Assembly: GCA_938083405.1 (NCBI GenBank)
Contig: CALKCV010000326.1
Location: forward strand, 1-5,325
Length of the DNA: 5,325 nucleotides
Reading direction: 5' to 3'
Source of the DNA: an uncultured Microcoleaceae cyanobacterium
GTDB taxonomy: Bacteria; Cyanobacteriota; Cyanobacteriia; Cyanobacteriales; Microcoleaceae
The stretch's first letter is position 1. Every line of letters starts with the position of its first letter. Position numbers and translations under genes: made by a program. Positions 1-3,620 of this stretch are shown piece by piece. The notes below the pieces were generated by a model, which was given only the letters and a program-made list of their open reading frames with translations, did not search any database and had not been told where the DNA came from.

Positions 1-547
1 ATAAAGTGGTAATGTCTTTTTCTTTCGCAGCCGACAACTCATCCACTTTCGCCGTGTATTTGTCTGTCAGCTTTTGAATTTCATCTTGCAAATTTCGCGA
101 CTCATCTTTGGAGATATCGCTACTTTTCTCCTGCTTGCGCACCGAGTCGATCGCATCCCGACGAACGTTGCGGACGGACACTTTGCCTTCTTCGGCTAAC
201 TTGCCTACCTGTTTTACCAGTTCTTGACGGCGATCGCTCGTCAGTGTCGGAATATTTAGCCGCACTGCCGAACCGTCGTTATTAGGAGTTAGGCCCACAT
301 CTGACAGAGAAATTGCCTTCTCTATTAGACTTAAGCTTGTGGGATCGAATGGTTGAATGATGATGGTACTGGCATCCGGCGTATTGATACTGGCCAGAGA
401 CTTCAGGGGAGTAGGACTTCCGTAATACTCCACCATCACCCGATCTAATAGAGATGCGTTGGCCCGTCCCGTCCGCACGGTATTGAAAGACTGTTGAGCA
501 GCCTCAACGGCCTTTTTCATTTTAGTTTCAGTTTCTGATAGGTTCAC
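1..547 (-). CDS. frr: Ribosome recycling factor (complete except for the stop codon)
   Basis: Ribosome recycling factor acts in the cytoplasm with EF-G to split post-termination ribosomes so subunits can be reused. Translating the minus strand from a GTG at 547-545 gives 182 residues. The hallmark TGRANASLLD lies near residues 26-35, ending in an MVEYYG stretch just after it, and the Arg-rich RNVRRDA motif lies near 126-132. The C-terminus KEKDITTL reaches the window edge, and the next base is T, consistent with a stop codon just outside. Cyanobacterial RRFs are about 182 residues, so little or nothing is missing. The GTG is preferred over the ATG at 520-518 for three reasons: the extra nine residues (MNLSETETK) fit the usual family N-terminus, GGAGG sits 5 nt upstream, and the shorter form would lose part of helix 1. 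The gene overlaps pyrH by 20 bp, which implies co-transcription and probably translational coupling. Confidence 0.96.
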   Translation of the reverse strand, partial: MNLSETETKMKKAVEAAQQSFNTVRTGRANASLLDRVMVEYYGSPTPLKSLASINTPDASTIIIQPFDPTSLSLIEKAISLSDVGLTPNNDGSAVRLNIPTLTSDRRQELVKQVGKLAEEGKVSVRNVRRDAIDSVRKQEKSSDISKDESRNLQDEIQKLTDKYTAKVDELSAAKEKDITTL

Positions 548-1262
548 AAAGACCTCCGACAAAGGTTCCAATAGATTCTCCCATCACGGCCCGGCGAATA
601 TTTCCCCGTACCGAGAGGTCAAATACAATAATAGGTATATTGTTTTCCTTGCAAAGAGCGATCGCCGTACTATCCATTACTCTTAAATCTTGGGCCAAGA
701 CATCTGCATAAGTAAGGTTTTCATAACGCTTGGCCTCTGGATTTAGCTTGGGATCGGAATCGTACACTCCATCAACCTTGGTGGCCTTAAAGATTACTTC
801 CGCATCAATCTCTGCGGCCCGTAAGGCTGCAGTGGTGTCCGTAGTAAAAAAAGGATTCCCCGAACCCGCGCCAAAAACTACCACCCGCTTTTTTTCCAAG
901 TGGCGGATAGCTCGACGGCGGATGTAGGGTTCGGCCACTTCCTGCATGGCGATCGCTGTTTGTACTCTGGTGGGTACTCCTGCTTGTTCCAGGGCATCCT
1001 GCAAGGTAATGGCATTCATTACTGTGGCAATCATGCCCACATAGTCTGCTGTTGCCCGATCCATTCCTTTAGAAGCAGCTTTAACCCCTCTAAAGATATT
1101 ACCCCCGCCGACTACAATAGCCAGATCGATTCCATTGGCCACTACTTCGGCTACTTCCTGGGCGATGTCTTGAACTACTACCGGATCGATGCCATAGCCC
1201 AAACTTCCCATTAAGGCTTCGCCGCTGAGTTTTAGCAAAACCCGTTGATAAACTTTCCCCAT
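528..1262 (-). CDS. pyrH: UMP kinase (uridylate kinase)
   Basis: PyrH phosphorylates UMP to UDP with ATP, feeding all pyrimidine nucleotide synthesis. It is cytosolic, normally hexameric and belongs to the amino-acid kinase superfamily, unrelated to eukaryotic UMP/CMP kinases. The 244-residue protein is full length for the family. It shows the N-terminal KLSGEAL nucleotide loop (residues 11-17), VGGGNIFRG (51-59), the UMP-site stretch GMDRATADYVGM (66-77), GAGSGNPFFTTDT (131-143) and KATKVDGVYDSDPK (159-172). Many homologues have Thr where Ser134 sits, a conservative change. The ATG start fits the family N-terminus MGKVYQRVLLKLSGE. Only a weak AAGG lies one base upstream, so the ribosome binding site is poor. 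The gene precedes frr in the order common in bacteria, and its stop TGA (530-528) lies inside frr. Transcription probably starts in the spacer shared with speB. Confidence 0.97.
   Translation of the reverse strand: MGKVYQRVLLKLSGEALMGSLGYGIDPVVVQDIAQEVAEVVANGIDLAIVVGGGNIFRGVKAASKGMDRATADYVGMIATVMNAITLQDALEQAGVPTRVQTAIAMQEVAEPYIRRRAIRHLEKKRVVVFGAGSGNPFFTTDTTAALRAAEIDAEVIFKATKVDGVYDSDPKLNPEAKRYENLTYADVLAQDLRVMDSTAIALCKENNIPIIVFDLSVRGNIRRAVMGESIGTFVGGLCEPIRN
548..557 (-). promoter_or_regulatory. Shine-Dalgarno sequence of frr, inside pyrH
   Basis: On the minus strand GGAGG (557-553) is followed by the 5-nt spacer TCTTT and then GTG (547-545). The site lies within the last codons of pyrH (the Gly-Gly codons of FVGGLCEPIRN). 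It is the best ribosome binding site in the window and decides the frr start in favour of GTG over the downstream ATG at 520-518. Confidence 0.85.
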
Positions 1263-1335
1263 GCCTTGTTGGTTTTCTCAACTCAAGTTTCCAACATAAG
1301 ATACCAGGAATGAGGACGCTACTGAAAGATATTTT

Positions 1336-1349
1336 GGGGAATGGGGAAT
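1336..1349. repeat. Short tandem heptamer GGGGAAT x2
   Basis: Two perfect adjacent copies of GGGGAAT (ATTCCCC on the other strand) occur in the pyrH leader. Tandem heptamers of this sort are frequent in spacers of filamentous cyanobacteria. Two copies are too few to claim more than a remnant. Confidence 0.4.
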
Positions 1350-1383
1350 CGCCAATGGAGAATTTTCCCAAACGAGCGTAAAA

Positions 1384-1392
1384 ATCATACCA
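1384..1392 (-). promoter_or_regulatory. Candidate extended -10 promoter for pyrH-frr
   Basis: On the minus strand TG-G-TATGAT (1392-1384) matches an extended -10 element. No good -35 is seen at 16-18 bp (GGAAAA at 17 bp), which is tolerated in extended -10 promoters. Initiation would fall near 1377, giving a leader of roughly 115 nt before pyrH. This is pattern matching only. Confidence 0.4.
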
Positions 1393-1399
1393 TTAATCC

Positions 1400-1428
1400 T
1401 TGAATATTTTCCGACAATATGGTATATA
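1400..1428 (+). promoter_or_regulatory. Candidate sigma-70-type promoter for speB
   Basis: TTGAAT (1400-1405) and TATATA (1423-1428) are separated by exactly 17 bp, close to the TTGACA/TATAAT consensus. The start site would be near 1435, with a leader of about 120 nt before the speB ATG. The element lies back to back with the candidate pyrH promoter, their -10 boxes about 35 bp apart, so the two transcription units may influence each other. Confidence 0.5.
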
Positions 1429-1450
1429 AAATGAAAGTTAATTCTGTTTG

Positions 1451-1477
1451 GCTCGAAAACAACGGAAGGGTTCGAGC
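1451..1477 (+). repeat. Inverted repeat / potential hairpin in the speB leader
   Basis: GCTCGAA (1451-1457) and TTCGAGC (1471-1477) are a perfect 7-bp inverted repeat with a 13-nt loop. If the promoter at 1400-1428 is right, this would be a hairpin near the 5' end of the speB transcript. There is no following T run, so it is not a terminator. It could equally be a protein-binding palindrome, and no known consensus is recognised. Confidence 0.4.
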
Positions 1478-1557
1478 AGGCTTATTTGCTATTTCCATAA
1501 GCACCGGATAGGATCGACTCAATGAACTATTGCCTAAAAAAATAAGAAAAATAAGAA

Positions 1558-2478
1558 ATGACAGCGATCGCTTCTACCTCAGTATTGCCGTTCCTTGGGA
1601 GTGAATTTGTACCGGAGTACCCCCAAGCCCGAGTCGCTATTTTGCCAATTCCCTACGAAGCCACTACCACCTATCGACGAGGTTGTAAAAACGGCCCGGC
1701 AGCTTTTTTAGAAGCTTCCCAGCAACTCGAAGACTACGACGAAGAACTAGACCGGGAAATTGCGTCGGAAGTGGGCATCTATACCGTCGAACCTATTGCC
1801 GACACGGCCAATGGCCAACAGGTCTCGGCCGAAGAAATGCTCGATGTTACTGAAAAAACCGTAGAAAAGCTAGCAAGGGACGGCAAATTCGTCATCGCCG
1901 TCGGTGGAGAACACAGCATTACCACTGGCATCGTCGAGGCCTATCGAAAGCTTTACCCCGGAGAACCCTTCACGGTGGTTCAGATAGATGCCCACGGGGA
2001 CTTGCGACACGAATATGAGGGTTCTATTTACAATCATGCTTGCGTGATGCGGCGCATAGTCGATATGGGCCTGCCAACTGTCCAAATTGGCATACGGGCT
2101 ATTTGTAAGGAAGAAGCGGACTTAATTAAGGAAAAACAGCTTACTGTATTTCGGTCTAGGGAAATAGCAACTCAACCAGACTGGGTGGAAAGGGCTATTT
2201 CTAGCATCAAAACTAAACGGATTTTCTTAACCATAGACCTCGACGGCATCGACCCTACTCTCATCCCGGGAGTGGGGACTCCCGAACCCGGGGGTTTAAA
2301 TTGGTTCTCTCTAACCGCATTTTTACGGAGGACGTTCGAGTCCTACGAGGTTGTTGGCTGCGACATTATGGAATTAGCGCCCATTGTAGATTCAGTAGTT
2401 TCCGAGTTTACAGCAGCCAAATTAGCTTATAAACTAATAGGATATCAGGCCTTGGCTAGAGGCTGGTTCAGAACTTAA
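1558..2478 (+). CDS. speB: Agmatinase-family ureohydrolase
   Basis: This ureohydrolase (arginase/agmatinase superfamily) most likely hydrolyses agmatine to putrescine plus urea, after arginine decarboxylase in cyanobacterial arginine breakdown and polyamine synthesis. All binuclear metal-site motifs are present: GGEHS with His119, DAHGD with Asp144, His146 and Asp148, and TIDLDGIDP with Asp227 and Asp229. Glu272 lies in DIMELAP. The loop after DAHGD runs into NHACVMRR, which resembles agmatinases (NHG.MFRR) rather than the arginine-binding loop of arginases. The 306-residue length is normal for the family. The ATG at 1558 has only an A-rich leader with no clear Shine-Dalgarno. In-frame stops at 1543-1545 and 1552-1554 rule out a longer form. 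Substrate is inferred: some cyanobacterial proteins once called agmatinases (Synechocystis Sll1077) hydrolyse guanidine, but those are longer. The gene appears monocistronic. Confidence 0.88.
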   Translation: MTAIASTSVLPFLGSEFVPEYPQARVAILPIPYEATTTYRRGCKNGPAAFLEASQQLEDYDEELDREIASEVGIYTVEPIADTANGQQVSAEEMLDVTEKTVEKLARDGKFVIAVGGEHSITTGIVEAYRKLYPGEPFTVVQIDAHGDLRHEYEGSIYNHACVMRRIVDMGLPTVQIGIRAICKEEADLIKEKQLTVFRSREIATQPDWVERAISSIKTKRIFLTIDLDGIDPTLIPGVGTPEPGGLNWFSLTAFLRRTFESYEVVGCDIMELAPIVDSVVSEFTAAKLAYKLIGYQALARGWFRT

Positions 2479-2571
2479 CCGATGCCATTTTTATTTTTGG
2501 GTGTAACATATTCGGTAATTGGTAATAGCAATTTAAGAATGTATGAGATACGATTTTTCGATCCCCCCCAG

Positions 2572-2590
2572 CCCCCCTTTTTAAGGGGGG
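2572..2590. repeat. Palindrome CCCCCCTT-TTT-AAGGGGGG
   Basis: This is a perfect 8-bp inverted repeat around a 3-nt loop, strongly hairpin-forming on either strand. It lies about 95 bp after the speB stop but has no T run next to it on the plus strand, so it is weak evidence for an intrinsic terminator. A shortened second copy follows at 2610-2626. Confidence 0.8.
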
Positions 2591-2609
2591 AGCCAGAAAA
2601 ATTTAAAGT

Positions 2610-2626
2610 CCCCCTTTTTAAGGGGG
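2610..2626. repeat. Palindrome CCCCCTT-TTT-AAGGGGG
   Basis: This is the second copy of the preceding palindrome in the same orientation, one base pair shorter (7-bp stem, 3-nt loop). The linker is 19 nt. Together they are a direct repeat of a hairpin unit, as expected for a repetitive element rather than for a simple terminator. Confidence 0.8.
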
Positions 2627-2666
2627 ATAATGGTGGCTCGTAAATTTACCTTATCGATTCAAGAAT

Positions 2667-2675
2667 TGTTATAAT
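2667..2675 (+). promoter_or_regulatory. Consensus extended -10 box (TG-T-TATAAT)
   Basis: TGTTATAAT at 2667-2675 is a perfect extended -10 element. No good -35 is seen (TTACCT, 18 bp upstream, is weak). It overlaps the right end of the fold-back element and a short AT palindrome (TAATAG 2672-2677 / CTATTA 2688-2693). It is the best promoter-like match in this spacer and could drive the thioredoxin-like gene with a leader of about 240 nt, or an unannotated short RNA. In AT-rich spacers such matches also arise by chance. Confidence 0.35.
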
Positions 2676-2772
2676 AGCGTTTTTTAACTATTACCGATTT
2701 AAGAGAGTTTATTACTAATTGCAATTAACTGTTTCGCGCATCAACAAAAATGGTATCGGCGCGAGTCAAAAT

Positions 2773-2897
2773 AAGGGTGCATTTCATTTTTGCAAAAATA
2801 CTGTTATTAAATTTTTATCGTTCTTCTCAAATATTTTGAATTGAGGAAGATTGCGATCGCCTAGAATCGGTAAATTGCAAGATTTAGATGCACCCTT
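2773..2897. mobile_element. Candidate 125-bp MITE or IS-end remnant with terminal inverted repeats
   Basis: The left end begins AAGGGTGCAT (2773-2782) and the right end is its exact complement ATGCACCCTT (2888-2897). The similarity continues inward: 2773-2795 against the reverse complement of 2875-2897 agrees at 19 of 23 positions, including TTGCAA at the inner edge of both arms. The interior is AT-rich, noncoding and contains one HIP1 octamer (2853-2860). No direct target duplication is visible in the flanking bases. The size and long inverted ends fit a non-autonomous transposable element, but a large RNA stem or operator pair cannot be excluded. It ends 21 bp before the next gene's ATG. 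Confidence 0.5.
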
Positions 2898-2918
2898 GGT
2901 AACTGCCCTATTAGAAAG

Positions 2919-3473
2919 ATGAGATTACTGGAAATGAGTGGAACTGAAATTAACAGCTATGCACCGGATTTTGAATTGCCTGGAGTTGATGATGAGGTTC
3001 ACCATTTAGCTCGATATCTGGAAAATTATCGGGCTGTTGGTGTCATATTTATGTGCAATCATTGCCCTTATGTGCGGTTATATTTAGACCGCATCAAACA
3101 ACTGCAAGGGGAACTTAAACCACAAGGCATTACTTTAATTGGTATTAACGCTAACGATGCGGACAAATATCCCGACGATAGTTTCGAGAGTATGAAGGCT
3201 TTCGCTGCGGAAAACGAACTCAATTTTCCTTATATTCGGGATGTGACCCAGGATGTGGCTCATAGTTTTGGCGCTGGAACTACTCCAGAAGCTTTTTTGT
3301 TAGACCGTGAGGGTAAGTTGCGCTATCGAGGTTTAATAGATGATAACGCTAACGACCCAGACGGGGTGAAGGAGCCTTATTTACGTCAGGCGATCGCTCA
3401 GTTGCAGTCCGGGGAAGCGGTAAACCCGACTGCTACGGAGGCGATCGGTTGTTCGCTTAAGTGGCGCGACTAA
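2919..3473 (+). CDS. Thioredoxin-like / redoxin-domain protein
   Basis: This is a cytosolic thioredoxin-fold protein of the AhpC/TSA-redoxin superfamily, in the subgroup with a CNHCPYV active site. The fold begins at APDFELPGVDD (residues 15-25). A strand VGVIFM leads into Cys46-Asn-His-Cys49-Pro, the redox CxxC pair. GINANDADKYPDDSFESMKAFAAE (75-98) is the subgroup's conserved middle stretch. TTPEAFLLD (121-129) holds the cis-proline loop at Pro123, and the C-terminal IGCSLKWRD carries the conserved Cys178. Many relatives have Cys where Thr122 stands. No signal peptide or membrane segment is seen. A second in-frame ATG at 2934 (MSGTEINSYAPDF) could be the true start, since neither ATG has a convincing Shine-Dalgarno and the five extra residues add nothing to the fold. 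The protein probably reduces a disulfide or peroxide, but the substrate is unknown. The gene is monocistronic, with a terminator 7 bp after the stop. Confidence 0.88.
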   Translation: MRLLEMSGTEINSYAPDFELPGVDDEVHHLARYLENYRAVGVIFMCNHCPYVRLYLDRIKQLQGELKPQGITLIGINANDADKYPDDSFESMKAFAAENELNFPYIRDVTQDVAHSFGAGTTPEAFLLDREGKLRYRGLIDDNANDPDGVKEPYLRQAIAQLQSGEAVNPTATEAIGCSLKWRD

Positions 3474-3479
3474 AGTTAA

Positions 3480-3511
3480 CCCCCGGGCGTAGCAAAACCC
3501 GGGGGCTTTTT
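3480..3511 (+). terminator. Intrinsic terminator of the thioredoxin-like gene
   Basis: CCCCCGGG (3480-3487) pairs perfectly with CCCGGGGG (3498-3505) across a 10-nt loop, followed by CTTTTT to 3511. It starts 7 bp after the stop codon. Read from the other strand, only the weak tail TTAACTTTA follows the stem, so it is mainly a plus-strand terminator, though it may partly stop the convergent ATPase transcript. Confidence 0.9.
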
Positions 3512-3519
3512 GTGTTTTA

Positions 3520-3620
3520 TCCTACCGGTTGGCGAGATGCATGACAGGCGAGACGCCCGTCCTACATGACAGGCGAGACGCTACATGACAGGCGAGACGC
3601 CTGTCCTACCGGTTGGCGAC
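3520..3620. repeat. Tandem array of hairpin-forming repeats between convergent genes
   Basis: About five degenerate units of the form CCTAC-(5-6 nt)-GGCGAGACGC lie in tandem. ATGACAGGCGAGACGC is exact at 3541-3556, 3566-3581 and 3585-3600. The outermost units carry CGGTT in the variable part and share an exact 16-bp direct repeat, TCCTACCGGTTGGCGA, at 3520-3535 and 3604-3619. The unit GACAGGCG-AGA-CGCCTGTC (3587-3605) is a perfect 8-bp hairpin, while the copy at 3543-3561 has one mismatch. The array is typical of small repetitive palindromes in cyanobacterial spacers. Its right end overlaps the stop and last codons of the convergent ATPase gene. Confidence 0.85.

Larger units (their letters stand above)
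2529..2668. repeat. Fold-back (MITE-like) element downstream of speB
   Basis: A 140-bp noncoding segment is bounded by imperfect inverted ends. The left end (CAATT...GAGATA, 2529-2550) matches the reverse complement of 2647-2668 at about 15 of 22 positions. Inside are two strong palindromes (2572-2590 and 2610-2626). Just outside the ends, 2517-2528 and 2688-2699 form another inverted pair matching at 11 of 12 positions. Such C-run/G-run fold-back sequences are common in filamentous cyanobacterial spacers. The exact boundaries are uncertain, no target duplication was found, and there is no transposase. Confidence 0.5.
230..3397. repeat. HIP1 octamers (six copies of GCGATCGC)
   Basis: Exact GCGATCGC palindromes occur at 230-237, 658-665, 949-956, 1564-1571, 2853-2860 and 3390-3397. 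Fewer than one would be expected by chance in 5.3 kb. Near-matches (GCGATCG plus another base) occur at several places in the ATPase gene, which has no exact copy. HIP1 over-representation is a recognised signature of many cyanobacterial genomes and is the main basis for the taxonomic call. Confidence 0.9.

Noticed and set aside
730..1371. Open frames at 730-927 (+), 900-1214 (+) and 1099-1371 (-)
   Set aside because: They lie in other frames of pyrH or run from its spacer into it, and show no recognisable family or codon pattern. The pyrH frame is certain.
1378..1390. NtcA-like site GTA-N7-TAC before speB
   Set aside because: The NtcA consensus is GTA-N8-TAC. The spacing here is 7, and the site is not centred suitably upstream of the predicted -10 box, so nitrogen control is not supported.
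1870..2085. Minus-strand frame inside speB
   Set aside because: It is antisense to the metal-binding core of speB and has no family resemblance, so it is a shadow frame.
2572..2590. Intrinsic terminator for speB
   Set aside because: The stem is strong but no T run follows it, and a second copy lies 19 bp on. It fits a repetitive palindrome better, though it could still affect RNA ends.
2759..2764. TCGCGC/GCGCGA inverted pair (2734-2739/2759-2764)
   Set aside because: It is only 6 bp with a 19-nt loop and no associated signal, and is easily due to chance.
2725..2787. Minus-strand 20-codon frame (MKCTLILTRADTIF...)
   Set aside because: It is very short, has no clear ribosome binding site and overlaps the left inverted-repeat end. 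It could be a transposase scrap in another frame, but nothing recognisable supports it.
3541..3600. Possible CRISPR array
   Set aside because: The three repeats are 16 bp with spacings of 3 and 9 bp and no unique spacers of normal length, and no cas genes are visible. This is a tandem hairpin repeat.
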